A DNA stretch of 64,000 nt from Microbispora catharanthi (GCF_006334915.2 NZ_VDMA02000027.1:56014-120013), one strand, 5' to 3'; shown: positions 16,931-25,750, numbered from the stretch's first letter. Translations and numbers: made by a program. The notes: a model not told the origin generated them from the sequence alone.

Positions 16931-18001
16931 TCAGGTGACCGGATCGGCCTCGTGACCTGCCGGGAGCGGGTCCTGGCCGAGGATCCGAGCGCCGTCGGCG
17001 GCGGAGGCGCGGACCGCGGCGAAACCGGAGTCGATCATCTCGCGCTCGTACGAACGCAGTTCCGCGATCAGGGGACGGTCACCGGCGAGAGCGGCGGCGA
17101 GGCCGGCGGCGTCCCGGAGGGCGAGGTTGGCCCCGGCTCCCCCCGCCGGGCTCATCGCGTGGGCCGCGTCGCCGAGCAGCGTGACGCGGGTGGTGTCCCA
17201 GGGAGCGATCGGAACGCTGGTGCGTAGTGCGAGCGGAAAGACGTCGTACCACTCGGTGATCATCTGCCGTATGCGGGGATGCCAGCCGTACGTCATCTCC
17301 ATGACGAGAGATCTGAGCAGGTGCGGCTCGGGTGGCAGGTCCTCGGCGCGGGCGCTGAAGGAGAAGGTGGCGTAGTCGCGGGTGAGTGCGATGCCCACCA
17401 CACGGTGGCGGGGCCCGGTGACGGCGCTGAACACGTGGTCCAGGTCCTCGGCCGACTCTCGTGGGATCTTGCCGTAGAGCTGGGTGAGGCCGGTGCCGAC
17501 GACGCGGGCGTGCGGCAGGTGCTGCCGGCGGACGGCGGAGCCGACGCCGTCGGCGCCCACCAGCACATCGCCGGTGGCCGTGGTGCCGTCGTCGAAACAC
17601 GCGGTCACATGCCCGGCCTCCGCCTCGAAGGCGATGAGGCGCTTGCCATAGGTGACCAGCCCCTTCACGTCGGCCAGCAGGGTGTCACGCAACTCCTGCC
17701 GGTCGACCGACAGGTGCCGACCGCCGAAATCGTGTTCTTCCAGCACCCGCAGTGCCGGGTCGAGACGGACGAACCGCGGCTTGGGCGTGTGGGCGGCGGC
17801 CAGGAACGCGGCCCAGCGCTCCGGCGCGAGCACGGATGCCAGCGCGTCGATGCCCAGGTCGCCGAGATGAAGACGGTATCCCTGCCCACGGATCGCGGGC
17901 GAGGCGTCGCGTTCGTAGACGGCCACGTCGACGCCGGTCCCGCGCAGTCCGTTGGCCAGGGCCAGGCCGCCGAGACCGGCTCCGATGACGATCACTTTCA
18001 T
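16931..18001 (-). CDS. FAD-dependent monooxygenase
   Basis: A 356 aa flavoprotein of the p-hydroxybenzoate-hydroxylase-like class. The FAD dinucleotide motif is at the very start (VIVIGAGLGGLALANGLRGTG), DVLVGADGVGSAVR is the second conserved motif at about 145-160, and the GD motif is in TLLGDAAHAMSPAGGAGANL near residue 280. Such enzymes hydroxylate small aromatic or polyketide substrates, and some give tetracycline or rifamycin resistance. Its start overlaps the stop of the upstream NmrA-like gene by four bases, so they form one operon. The substrate cannot be inferred. Confidence 0.9.
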   Translation of the reverse strand: MKVIVIGAGLGGLALANGLRGTGVDVAVYERDASPAIRGQGYRLHLGDLGIDALASVLAPERWAAFLAAAHTPKPRFVRLDPALRVLEEHDFGGRHLSVDRQELRDTLLADVKGLVTYGKRLIAFEAEAGHVTACFDDGTTATGDVLVGADGVGSAVRRQHLPHARVVGTGLTQLYGKIPRESAEDLDHVFSAVTGPRHRVVGIALTRDYATFSFSARAEDLPPEPHLLRSLVMEMTYGWHPRIRQMITEWYDVFPLALRTSVPIAPWDTTRVTLLGDAAHAMSPAGGAGANLALRDAAGLAAALAGDRPLIAELRSYEREMIDSGFAAVRASAADGARILGQDPLPAGHEADPVT

Positions 18002-18861
18002 CGCGGCTCACCGCCGAAGCCGGCCGCGTGCTCGGCGGCCCACGCCGACAGCGGCGTGGCCGGAGCACCCGTGATGTCGAGCACGGCAGTGCTGACGGCG
18101 GGTGGCGGGGCGGCGATCAGCGTGGCGTAACCGTCGAGTAGTTCGTCCACGAAACCGTCGGGGAAGCCGGGATCGGCCAGCAGCCTGGCGCGTTCTTCCT
18201 CCCGTGTCAGCTCGTGCCAACGCAGCGGCCGCCCGATCGCCTCGCCGATGATCCGCACCTGCTCTTCCTGGGTGAGGACTTCGGGCCCGGTGAGGGTGTA
18301 CCGGCGCCCGGCGTGCCCGTCCTCCGCCAGGGCGTGCACGGCCACCGCCGCGATGTCGTCCTCGTGGATCGGCACCGTCTTGAGTGATCCGTAGGCGCCT
18401 CGCACGACGTCGCCGGCCTTGATCTGCTCGCTCCACCACAGGGTGTTGGCCATGAAGGTGCTGGGGCTCAGGATCGTCCACTCCATGCCGGACTGCTCGA
18501 TCAGGTGTTCCACGGTGGCGTGCCAGCGGGCGACCGGGGTGGGCTGCAGCTCGGGGGCCACCCCCGGGCGTGCGTCGCCACCCGTCATGAAGACGACCCG
18601 GCGGGCCTGGCGCTTGAGCGCGTCGACGAGAGGCCGGGCGGGTTCGGCCGAGTGGAACGGCCACATCAGGAACGCCGCCTCGACACCGTCCAGAGCGCCG
18701 GATGTGTCCAGCTCCGGTGTGACGACCTCGACGCCCGCGGGGAGGCGGGCGGTCCGCGGGCGCCGGCTGGTCGCCCGTACGGCGGCGCCCGCCCGGGCGA
18801 GCCGCTCCGCGACGCGCCGGCCGACGTTTCCCGTGCCGCCGAAAACCAGGTAAGTGCTCAT
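17998..18861 (-). CDS. NmrA/SDR-like NAD(P)-binding protein
   Basis: A 287 aa atypical short-chain dehydrogenase of the NmrA/NAD(P)H azoreductase type. The nucleotide-binding loop is VFGGTGNVGRRVAERLARAG at the N-terminus. The canonical YxxxK pair is not evident, as in NmrA-like redox sensors. ATG 18861 is chosen because the beta-strand and glycine loop start two residues later. It is the first gene of a two-gene operon with the FAD enzyme and diverges from an Lrp-type regulator 82 bp away. Confidence 0.87.
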   Translation of the reverse strand: MSTYLVFGGTGNVGRRVAERLARAGAAVRATSRRPRTARLPAGVEVVTPELDTSGALDGVEAAFLMWPFHSAEPARPLVDALKRQARRVVFMTGGDARPGVAPELQPTPVARWHATVEHLIEQSGMEWTILSPSTFMANTLWWSEQIKAGDVVRGAYGSLKTVPIHEDDIAAVAVHALAEDGHAGRRYTLTGPEVLTQEEQVRIIGEAIGRPLRWHELTREEERARLLADPGFPDGFVDELLDGYATLIAAPPPAVSTAVLDITGAPATPLSAWAAEHAAGFGGEPR

Positions 18862-18942
18862 GTGCCCACGATCAACGGCGACCGGTAGCACGCGCAGGCC
18901 AGAGGTGTCGTAGCGGCGGAAAATCGCATGAGATCATGAAAT

Positions 18943-19893
18943 ATGGCGGAAAGCGGCGTGCTGGATGACCTCGATCGTGCTCTCGTGCACGCGCTCCAGA
19001 TCGACGGCCGGGCTTCCTTCCGGCAGATCGCCGAGGTCGTCGGCACCTCCGAGCACACCATCGCGCGCCGCTACCGCAGGCTGCGCTCTCAGGGGCTCCT
19101 GCGGGTGGTCGGCATGCTCGACGGCACCCGCTTCGGGCAGACCTCCTGGGCGGTTCGTCTGGTGTGCACGCCGGACGCCGCCGGGCCGGTGGCCGAGGCG
19201 CTGGCCCGGCGCGAGGACACCGTCTGGGTGCGCCTGCTGTCCGGCGGCACCGAGATCGCCTGCGGGGTCCAGTCCGGCGGGGATGGGGACGACCTGCTGC
19301 TGAAAAAGCTCCCCAGGACTCCGCGCGTCGTGTCGATGTCGGCACACGCCACGCTGCACATGTTCGCCGGATGGCGCAGCCGGGCAGCCGTGCTCTCGGA
19401 CGAGCAGGCCGCGCGCCTGCGCCCGGATCGCGTGGACGAGCACGAGATCACCCTCGGCGGCGAGGACCGTGCCCTGGTGCGGGTGCTGGCCCGGGATGGC
19501 CGGGCCGGCTTCGGCGAACTGGCGGCGGCGGCCGGGTGCTCGCAGACCACGGCCCGCCGCCGGCTGGAGCAGCTGCGCGCGGGCGGCGCGCTGCGCTTCG
19601 ACGTCGAGATCCCCGCCCGGGCGCTCGGCTACCGCGCGGAGGCATGGTTGTGGATGAAGGTCGAGCCTCGGGCGCTGACCTCGGTCGGCGCGGCCATGGC
19701 CGGGCACGCCGAGGCCGACGTGGTGGCCGCCACCACCGGCCCGACCAACCTCATGGCAGGGGTGACCTGCCGGGATGCCAAGGCCCTCTACCACTACCTG
19801 ACGGAGCGGGTGGCGACGCTGGACGGAGTGCGCGAGGTGGAGACCGCCCCGGTGATCCGCACCGTCAAGCGGGTGGGCACCTTGCTGCCCTGA
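18943..19893 (+). CDS. Lrp/AsnC-family regulator with two HTH domains
   Basis: A 316 aa protein, about twice the usual 150 aa of the family. It looks like two Lrp units in tandem. Unit 1 has an HTH at about 8-60 (LDRALVHALQIDGRASFRQI; TSEHTIARRYRRLRSQGLL). Unit 2 has an HTH at about 168-215 (EDRALVRVLARDGRAGFGEL; CSQTTARRRLEQLRAGGAL), followed by an RAM-like effector domain (ADVVAATTGPTNLMAGVTC). Two-unit versions are known in actinomycetes. The divergent position makes the NmrA/FAD operon its likely target. Confidence 0.88.
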   Translation: MAESGVLDDLDRALVHALQIDGRASFRQIAEVVGTSEHTIARRYRRLRSQGLLRVVGMLDGTRFGQTSWAVRLVCTPDAAGPVAEALARREDTVWVRLLSGGTEIACGVQSGGDGDDLLLKKLPRTPRVVSMSAHATLHMFAGWRSRAAVLSDEQAARLRPDRVDEHEITLGGEDRALVRVLARDGRAGFGELAAAAGCSQTTARRRLEQLRAGGALRFDVEIPARALGYRAEAWLWMKVEPRALTSVGAAMAGHAEADVVAATTGPTNLMAGVTCRDAKALYHYLTERVATLDGVREVETAPVIRTVKRVGTLLP

Positions 19894-19907
19894 ACGAACG
19901 CCGGGAG

Positions 19908-21353
19908 TCAGGCGACCGGCTCGGCCACGGCGGGCTCGCTGGGCTCGGCAGAGGCAGAGGCGGAGGCGGAGGCGGCGGCGGCGGCCCGGGTGCGGCGCAG
20001 GGAGTAGACGCTGACCGGCACGCCGACCAGCACGATCGCGGCCGCGATCAGCAGTGTGAACCGGTACGCCTCCAGGAAGGCGTGCAGCGGAGCGCCGCCG
20101 ACCGCGCTCTGCCTGGCGCTGAGGATCGCGCCCAGGATCGTGATGCCGAGCAGGCCGAAGACCTCGCGGGAGACGTTGAGCACGCCCGAGGCCACGCCCG
20201 CCCTCGCGGGGGGCATCGCGTTCAGCACCACGTTGGTCAGCGGGACGAGCAGGCCGGCGCCCGCGCCGTACAGCAGGAACCAGGGGAGCAGGTCGCCGTA
20301 GTGGGAGCCCTCGCCCGCGCTCGACAGCCCGCCGATGGCCACCGCCATCAGGCCGAGGCCGACGGCGACGGTGCCCGCGCTGCCGAAGCGCTCGGCGATC
20401 CGCGGTGAGACGCTCGCGATCACCGCCATGAGCAGTGCCATGGGCACGAAGCCCGCGCCCGCCGCCGTCGGGGAGAACCCGAGCGCGCTCTGGAGGTAGA
20501 GCGCGGTGAAGAAGTAGATGCCGAAGACGCCGAACGACCACAGGCCCATCGACAGCAGGCCGCCGCTGAAGACCCGCTCACGGAACAGCGTGAGGTCGAT
20601 CATCGGCTGCGCCGTACGGGACTCGACGACCAGGAACGCGACGGCGGCCACCGCGAAGACCGCGAACGCCCCGAGGATCGGCGCCGAGGTCCACCCACGC
20701 GACTCGCCCTCGATGAGCGCGTAGGTGAGGGCGAACAGCGCCACGGCGGAGGTGGCCAGGCCCGGCAGGTCGAGAGACGCCCGCCCGGACGCGGCCCGCT
20801 CGACCCTGATCGAACGCAGGCCGATCACGGCCGCGACCACGCCGATCGGCAGGTTGATCAGGAAGATCCAGCCCCAGTCGGCGTTCTCGCTGAGGAACCC
20901 GCCGGTGAGCGGACCGATCGCGAGGGCCAGGGCGCCGACCGCGCTCCAGATGCCGACGGCCGTCGCCCGCTCGCGCGGATCGGGGAAGATCCGCGGCAGC
21001 AGGGCCAGCGTCGACGGTGTCACCAGCGCCGCGCCGAGCCCCTGCACGGCCCGCGCCGCGATCAGCGTCTCCTGGCTCCCGGCGAGGCCCGCCGCCACCG
21101 ACGCGAGCGTGAAGACCGCCAGGCCGCCGAAGAACGCCGTCCGGGGGCCGAAGACGTCCGCGAGGCGCCCGCCGGCGAGCAGCAGGCCCGCGAACACCAG
21201 GATGTACGCGCTCACGATCCACTCCAGGCCGGAGATCGTCAGCGCCAGGTCCCGCTGGATCGTCGGCAGCGCCACGTTGACCACGTTGTTGTCCAAATAG
21301 GTCATGAAAGTCGCGAGGGCCACCGCGACGAGCGCCCACCACCGTCCGGACAT
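19908..21353 (-). CDS. MFS exporter, DHA2 (14-TM) family
   Basis: A 481 aa drug:proton antiporter of the EmrB/QacA type. It has the family motif D1 (LDNNVVNVALPTIQRDL), motif A (GGRLADVFGPR) and motif C (LAIGPLTGGFLSENADWGWI), and about 14 hydrophobic segments. The last 25 residues are an Ala/Ser/Glu-rich cytoplasmic tail encoded by short GAGGC-type repeats. ATG 21353 has GAGGAGG upstream. It is divergent from a TetR gene, with a tandem operator array between them that covers its start region. The substrate is unknown, most likely a toxic or secreted compound. Confidence 0.92.
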   Translation of the reverse strand: MSGRWWALVAVALATFMTYLDNNVVNVALPTIQRDLALTISGLEWIVSAYILVFAGLLLAGGRLADVFGPRTAFFGGLAVFTLASVAAGLAGSQETLIAARAVQGLGAALVTPSTLALLPRIFPDPRERATAVGIWSAVGALALAIGPLTGGFLSENADWGWIFLINLPIGVVAAVIGLRSIRVERAASGRASLDLPGLATSAVALFALTYALIEGESRGWTSAPILGAFAVFAVAAVAFLVVESRTAQPMIDLTLFRERVFSGGLLSMGLWSFGVFGIYFFTALYLQSALGFSPTAAGAGFVPMALLMAVIASVSPRIAERFGSAGTVAVGLGLMAVAIGGLSSAGEGSHYGDLLPWFLLYGAGAGLLVPLTNVVLNAMPPARAGVASGVLNVSREVFGLLGITILGAILSARQSAVGGAPLHAFLEAYRFTLLIAAAIVLVGVPVSVYSLRRTRAAAAASASASASAEPSEPAVAEPVA

Positions 21354-21365
21354 GTGTCCTCCTCT

Positions 21366-21425
21366 TGTACGAGGTACATGTACGGCGTACATGTACGGTG
21401 CATAGGAGACCTTGTACGGCGTATA
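21366..21425. promoter_or_regulatory. Tandem TGTAC-N3-GTACA operators
   Basis: Four 13-bp sites of the type TGTACNNNGTACA: 21366-21378 (exact), 21379-21391 (exact), 21392-21404 (degenerate right arm) and 21413-21425 (one mismatch). The first three are adjacent head-to-tail. They span the region between the MFS start and the TetR start. A TATAGT hexamer at 21422-21427 could be the -10 of the TetR gene, so binding would block it. TetR-family regulators commonly use such palindromes. Confidence 0.75.
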
Positions 21426-21462
21426 GTTGTCAAGTGCCGAGGAGGTAGGGAGGCTGCGGGCC

Positions 21463-22158
21463 ATGGCGAACGCGGAGCGGCTGAGCCGTCTGAGTCTGAT
21501 CGAGAAGGCCCTTGAGCTGGCCGACGCCGAGAGTCTGGAGTCGGTCACGGTGCGGCGGCTCGCCCATGAGCTCGGGGTGACGCCGATGGCCCTCTACTGG
21601 CACGTCAAGAACAAGGACCAGTTGTTCGTCTGTCTCGCCGACCATCTGCTCGCCACGGTCACTCCCGAGTTCGACCCGGCCGCGCCGTGGAACGCGCGGC
21701 TGCGGGTGATGGTCGAGGCGCTGATCGGGGTGATGCGGCGGCACCGGTACATGCCGGGGCTGTTCGCGATGGTCGAGAAGCAGGAGCTCCCGAGCTTCAG
21801 CCGGGCGACCGACACCGCGCTCGACCTGCTCGGCCAGGCGGGTTTCACGCTGAGCGAGGGCTACGCCGTCTCCACATACCTGCTGCACGGCGCCATGGCC
21901 CTGGTCGACAACGAGCCCGGCTGCCCCGGTGCGTTCACCGCGGCGGAGGCGGCCGAGTTGCGCCGGCAGAAGCGGCTGGCCCTGGAACGGCTCCCCGCCG
22001 ACGAGTTCCCCCGCATCGTCGAGTACGCCAAGACGATGGAGGAGGAGCCCGATCTCGACGCCTACTACGCGTTCGGCCTGGATCTCCTGATGTCCGGGGT
22101 CGAGGCCATGGCCGCGAAGAGGACGCCGGACAGCGCGACGCAGAACAGCACGAGATAG
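21463..22158 (+). CDS. TetR-family regulator with TetR_C-type effector domain
   Basis: A 231 aa repressor. The HTH is at about 10-55 (LSLIEKALELADAESLESVT; RRLAHELGVTPMALYWHV, KNKDQLF). The VTPMALYWHVKNKDQL signature and the following domain are of the tetracycline-repressor subgroup, whose members usually control a divergent exporter. ATG 21463 is supported by GGAGGTAGGGAGG upstream; in-frame TTG and GTG codons further upstream lie inside the operator array. Its 3' end runs 94 bp into the 3' end of the next, convergent exporter gene. Confidence 0.92.
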   Translation: MANAERLSRLSLIEKALELADAESLESVTVRRLAHELGVTPMALYWHVKNKDQLFVCLADHLLATVTPEFDPAAPWNARLRVMVEALIGVMRRHRYMPGLFAMVEKQELPSFSRATDTALDLLGQAGFTLSEGYAVSTYLLHGAMALVDNEPGCPGAFTAAEAAELRRQKRLALERLPADEFPRIVEYAKTMEEEPDLDAYYAFGLDLLMSGVEAMAAKRTPDSATQNSTR

Positions 22159-23516
22159 GTGGTGCGGAACCCCGTCATGAGCTGCCGCAGCGCGGCCGGG
22201 GACACCTGTGAGAGCGTCCCTGCGTAGATCTGGTCGCGCAGCGCCGGCACCACCGAGGCGGTCAGCACGCTCAGCGTCGTCGCCACGCTGAGCACGACGC
22301 CGACGTTCATGACCATCAGGCGGAAGCCGTTCACCACCCCGCGGCTCTCCTCCGGCAGCGCGCTCATGACCTGCGTCGTGTTGCCGGTCAGGAAGGTGCC
22401 GCTGCCGCATCCGCACACGAAGAGCCCGATCCCGATCACCCAGTACGGCGTGGCCGGGCCGGCCGAGACCGTGAGGACGAGCAGCCCCGACGCCGTGAGC
22501 ACGCACCCGCCCACCGACAGCGCGTACGGGCTCACTCTGCGGCCCAGCGCGCCCGACAGGGGAGAGGCGATGGTCATGCCCACGGGGACCGGCAGCACGC
22601 CCACGCCGGCGGCCAGCGCGTCGGCCCCGCGCGCGGCCTGGAAGTAGAGCCCGGCGAGCAGGATCAGCGACGAGCGCGCGAGCGCGTTGGCGAACGACGC
22701 CAGATTGGCGCACAGCAGCATGCGCCCGCCGAACAACGTGAGGTTCAGCACCGGGTTGCGGGCCCTGCGCTCCACCGCGAACAGCGCGGGGACGAGCGCG
22801 GCGGCGGCCACGCCGGGCAACGGCTCGCCCTGGCTGATGGCGATCAGCACGGCCGACAGCGCGGCGAACACGATCAGGTTGCCCAGCGCGTCCACGGACT
22901 GGCGGGGGCCGGCCGGGACCTTCCGCAGCACGGCCGCGCCCCAGGCGAGCGCGACCACCCCAGCCGGGACGTTGATCCAGAAGATCCACCGCCAGCCGAG
23001 CGTGTCCGCGATCAGGCCGCCGAGGGTCGGCCCGGCGAGCTGGGCCACCGAGAGCGTGGCCATGTAGACGCCCATCCCCTGGCTGAGCCGGTCGGGCGGG
23101 AAGGCGGCGGTGACGATCACCGTGCCGTTGGCCAGGATCATGGCCGCGCCCAGCCCCTGGAGCGCCCGCAGGGCGATGAGCACGCCGACGTCCGGCGCGA
23201 TCCCGGCGAGCAGTGACGCGCCCGTGAACAGGGCGAACCCGACGAGGTAGACCTCCCGCCTGCCGAGCAGGTCCGCGACACGGCCGAAGAAGACCAGTGT
23301 CGCGGTGCTGATCAGCAGGTGCGCGAGCAGGATCCAGCTCGACGCCAGCGGTCCGGCGTCGAAGTGCCGTACGACCGCGGGAAGGGCGACGTTGAGCGTG
23401 CTGGAGCTGAGCCCGATGAGGACGAGACCGAGCCCGGTGACGGAGCAGACCCTCCAGGCGTACCGGAGGGCCTTCGCATGGTCGGCTGAGCCTGGCTCTC
23501 GGGGGGTGTCGGCCAT
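22065..23516 (-). CDS. MFS exporter, DHA2 (14-TM) family
   Basis: A 483 aa second DHA2-type antiporter. Recognisable are SSSTLNVALPAVVRHF (motif D1), FFGRVADLLGRREVYL (motif A), LAGPTLGGLIADTLGWRWIF (motif C) and about 14 hydrophobic spans. ATG 23516 follows a region with a 17-bp palindrome whose core matches the operators at 21.4 kb, so the same TetR may regulate it. Its 3' end overlaps the TetR gene by 94 bp on the opposite strand. The substrate is unknown. Confidence 0.9.
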   Translation of the reverse strand: MADTPREPGSADHAKALRYAWRVCSVTGLGLVLIGLSSSTLNVALPAVVRHFDAGPLASSWILLAHLLISTATLVFFGRVADLLGRREVYLVGFALFTGASLLAGIAPDVGVLIALRALQGLGAAMILANGTVIVTAAFPPDRLSQGMGVYMATLSVAQLAGPTLGGLIADTLGWRWIFWINVPAGVVALAWGAAVLRKVPAGPRQSVDALGNLIVFAALSAVLIAISQGEPLPGVAAAALVPALFAVERRARNPVLNLTLFGGRMLLCANLASFANALARSSLILLAGLYFQAARGADALAAGVGVLPVPVGMTIASPLSGALGRRVSPYALSVGGCVLTASGLLVLTVSAGPATPYWVIGIGLFVCGCGSGTFLTGNTTQVMSALPEESRGVVNGFRLMVMNVGVVLSVATTLSVLTASVVPALRDQIYAGTLSQVSPAALRQLMTGFRTTYLVLFCVALSGVLFAAMASTPDIRRSRPNA

Positions 23517-23528
23517 GCCGTCGATTCT

Positions 23529-23545
23529 GACGTACGCCGTACGTC
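23529..23545. promoter_or_regulatory. 17-bp palindrome before the second exporter
   Basis: GACGTACG-C-CGTACGTC is an exact 8-bp inverted repeat centred 21 bp upstream of the MFS start at 23516. Its GTACGSCGTAC core is the same as in the operators at 21.4 kb. Confidence 0.7.
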
Positions 23546-23632
23546 TGGATTGTCCCGGGACCCACTCTATGGGCGTGGTGCCGAATCGGCCGACACTCGA
23601 TTGGAACGTTCTTGACCGCCGGGGCTTACGGA

Positions 23633-23750
23633 TAGCGGAGATACGCATACGTGATGTTTGGCATGACAACCCACATATCCCTCGACGCGTGAATCACGTG
23701 CGTAACTTCTGTATTCCGTGCACTTCATGTGCCTTAGAAAGGGAAGTCCC
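23633..23750 (+). repeat. Conserved upstream block, copy 1
   Basis: A 118-bp block before the first collagen-like gene. It begins TAGCGGAGATACGCATACGT and ends with the ribosome site GAAAGGGA. It recurs before the other two genes at the same distance. TTGACC lies 15 nt before the block. A small GTGAATCAC palindrome is inside. Confidence 0.8.
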
Positions 23751-24542
23751 GTGGCTATCAAGTTGCCGGGTGGACGCACGATCGGCCTGATGACGGCTGG
23801 TGCTCTGGCTGGATCGGTGCTGGTTCTGGGTGGCGCGGCCACCGCTTCGTCGGCGAGCGACGCCGCCTTCTACGCGTGTGTGAACAAGAGCACGCGGTAT
23901 ATGCGGCTGGTGAACGCCACGACGACGTGTAAGCCGGCCGAGACCAAGGTGTCGTGGAACAGGACCGGTCCGCAGGGTCCGGTGGGCATCGGCGGCACCG
24001 GCCCGCAGGGTCCTGCCGGTCCGCAGGGGCTGCGTGGTCCCCAGGGCATGCGCGGCATGCAGGGCCCGAAGGGCGACACCGGCGCCACGGGCCCCAAGGG
24101 CGACAAGGGCGACACCGGTGCCAAGGGTGAGCCCGGCAAGGACGGTGCACCGGGCAAGGACGGCAAGGACGGCGCTCCGGGCCGCGACGGCGTCGCGAGC
24201 ATCTCCGCCAAGCAGAAGGAGTTCAACTTCGGCATCGGTGGTGGTTCTGTGCAGCTGACCTGCGACGGCGGTTACGCCACGGGTGGCGGGTTCACCGGCA
24301 CGAAGATCATCGGCGAGATCACCACCAACGGCCCGATCCTCACCGGCGGCAAGCCCACCGGCTGGCTGGTCGGCGGCACCTCGACCAAGGGCACCGCGTA
24401 CGTGATCTGCGCCGGCGTCGGCGGCGGTGGCAACAGCGCTCGCAGCAACGAGAACGAGACCACCGAGGAGAACGGCGGGAACAAGAAGCCCGGTGCGGAG
24501 AGGACCCAGCAGTCCGGCTCCGGCGGTGCTTCCGAGGGCTGA
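23751..24542 (+). CDS. Secreted collagen-like protein 1
   Basis: A 263 aa protein. A Sec signal peptide covers residues 1-36 (hydrophobic core LMTAGALAGSVLVLGG, ATASSASD). A small domain with two Cys (YACVNKS, Cys43; TTTCKPAETKVSWN, Cys60) follows, then about 25 Gly-X-Y triplets (73-147; GPQGPAGPQGLRGPQG, KGDKGDTGAKGEPG), and a Gly-rich beta-type end domain with two Cys (VQLTCDGGYATGGG; YVICAG) plus a charged tail. Triplets rich in KGD/KGE favour a collagen triple helix. There is no LPXTG motif, so it is probably released or weakly wall-bound. GTG 23751 has GAAAGGGA upstream. First of three tandem paralogues; role unknown. Confidence 0.88.
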   Translation: MAIKLPGGRTIGLMTAGALAGSVLVLGGAATASSASDAAFYACVNKSTRYMRLVNATTTCKPAETKVSWNRTGPQGPVGIGGTGPQGPAGPQGLRGPQGMRGMQGPKGDTGATGPKGDKGDTGAKGEPGKDGAPGKDGKDGAPGRDGVASISAKQKEFNFGIGGGSVQLTCDGGYATGGGFTGTKIIGEITTNGPILTGGKPTGWLVGGTSTKGTAYVICAGVGGGGNSARSNENETTEENGGNKKPGAERTQQSGSGGASEG

Positions 24543-24584
24543 TCCGGCGAAGACGCTCGTCTGAGGCGGCCCAGTAGAGGTGAG

Positions 24585-24613
24585 GTGGTGGAGGCCGTGG
24601 GGGGCTCCACCAC
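24585..24613 (+). terminator. Terminator after collagen-like gene 1
   Basis: GTGGTGGAG (24585-24593) pairs with CTCCACCAC (24605-24613) across an 11-nt loop. It shares the GGGGCTCC element with the hairpins after genes 2 and 3. Confidence 0.65.
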
Positions 24614-24657
24614 GCCCTCGTCCCGGACCGGTTGTCGTGACCGCTCGAACTCACCGC

Positions 24658-24775
24658 TAGCGGAGATGCGCATACGTGATGTCCGGCGTGGCGACCGGCA
24701 CATCTCCTGACGTGTGAATCACGTGCATAGCTTCTGTGTTCCCCACACTTCGTGTGATCAAGAAAGGGAAGTCCC
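24658..24775 (+). repeat. Conserved upstream block, copy 2
   Basis: 118 bp, aligned end to end with the block at 23633. It includes the TAGCGGAGATGCGCATACGT start, the GTGAATCAC palindrome and GAAAGGGA. Confidence 0.8.
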
Positions 24776-25669
24776 GTGGCTATCAAGTTGCCGGGTGGAC
24801 GCACGATCGGCCTGATGACGGCTGGTGCTCTGGCTGGGTCGGTGCTGGTTCTGGGTGGCGCGGCCACCGCTTCGTCGGCGAGTGACGCCGCCTTCTACGC
24901 GTGTGTGAACAAGAGCACGCGGTATATGCGGCTGGTGAATGCCACGACGACGTGTAAGCCGGCCGAGACCAAGGTGTCGTGGAACAGGACCGGTCCGCAG
25001 GGTCCGGTGGGCATCGGCGGCACCGGCCCGCAGGGTCCTGCCGGTCCGCAGGGGCTGCGTGGTCCCCAGGGCATGCGCGGCATGCAGGGCCCGAAGGGCG
25101 ACACCGGTCCGCAGGGTCCCAAGGGCACCGACGGCAAGGACGGCAAGGACGGCAAGGACGGCGACAAGGGTGACACCGGTCCTCGCGGCCTTCCCGGCGA
25201 GGACGGCAAGCCGGGCAAGGACGGCAAGGACGGCGAGCGCGGCCCCGCCGGTCCGCAGGGTTCCAAGGGTGCCGACGGCAGGGACGGCAAGGACGGCGAG
25301 GACGGAAAGAGCGCCTACGAGATCTGGAAGGCGCAGCCGGGCAACAGCGGCAAGACGGTCGCGCAGTTCCTCGCGTCGCTCAAGGGTGAGAAGGGCGACA
25401 AGGGCGACCCGGGTGACTCGGGCGGCTCTGGCTCTGGCTCCGGCGGCGCGGGCAGCGCCACCTACAAGTCCGACAGCTTCAACTTCGGCGGCAGCGGCGG
25501 CACCAAGATCGTCATGTGTGAGAAGGGGATCGCCACGGGCGGCGGCTACAACGGTAGCTTCAACGGGCAGTTCTGGGTGAACGGCCCGTACTTCCTGGGC
25601 AACAAGCCGCTCGGCTGGCAGGTCTCGGGCAAGAACTCCAACGGCACGGTCTACGTGCTCTGCATGTGA
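24776..25669 (+). CDS. Secreted collagen-like protein 2
   Basis: A 297 aa paralogue. The first 332 nt differ from gene 1 at only three positions by eye, all synonymous. The signal peptide and the Cys43/Cys60 domain are as in gene 1. The collagen region is longer (about 73-178) and ends in a KSAYEIWKAQPGNSGKTVAQ element followed by FLASLKGEKGDKGDPG. That linker type is known from collagen-like proteins and phage tail fibres. A Ser/Gly spacer and a short beta-rich C-terminal domain (CEKGIATGGGYNG; TVYVLCM, two Cys) finish the protein. It is followed by its own hairpin. Confidence 0.88.
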   Translation: MAIKLPGGRTIGLMTAGALAGSVLVLGGAATASSASDAAFYACVNKSTRYMRLVNATTTCKPAETKVSWNRTGPQGPVGIGGTGPQGPAGPQGLRGPQGMRGMQGPKGDTGPQGPKGTDGKDGKDGKDGDKGDTGPRGLPGEDGKPGKDGKDGERGPAGPQGSKGADGRDGKDGEDGKSAYEIWKAQPGNSGKTVAQFLASLKGEKGDKGDPGDSGGSGSGSGGAGSATYKSDSFNFGGSGGTKIVMCEKGIATGGGYNGSFNGQFWVNGPYFLGNKPLGWQVSGKNSNGTVYVLCM

Positions 25670-25677
25670 CGTGGCCG

Positions 25678-25715
25678 GCGAGGTGGTGGGGTCCGTGGGG
25701 CTCCGCCATGCTCGC
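25678..25715 (+). terminator. Hairpin after collagen-like gene 2
   Basis: Outer GCGAG (25678-25682) pairs with CTCGC (25711-25715), with further partial pairing inside. It is an imperfect stem starting 9 nt after the stop codon. Confidence 0.5.
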
Positions 25716-25750
25716 GTCCGGCCCATTTCTTGACCACTCGGACTCACTGG

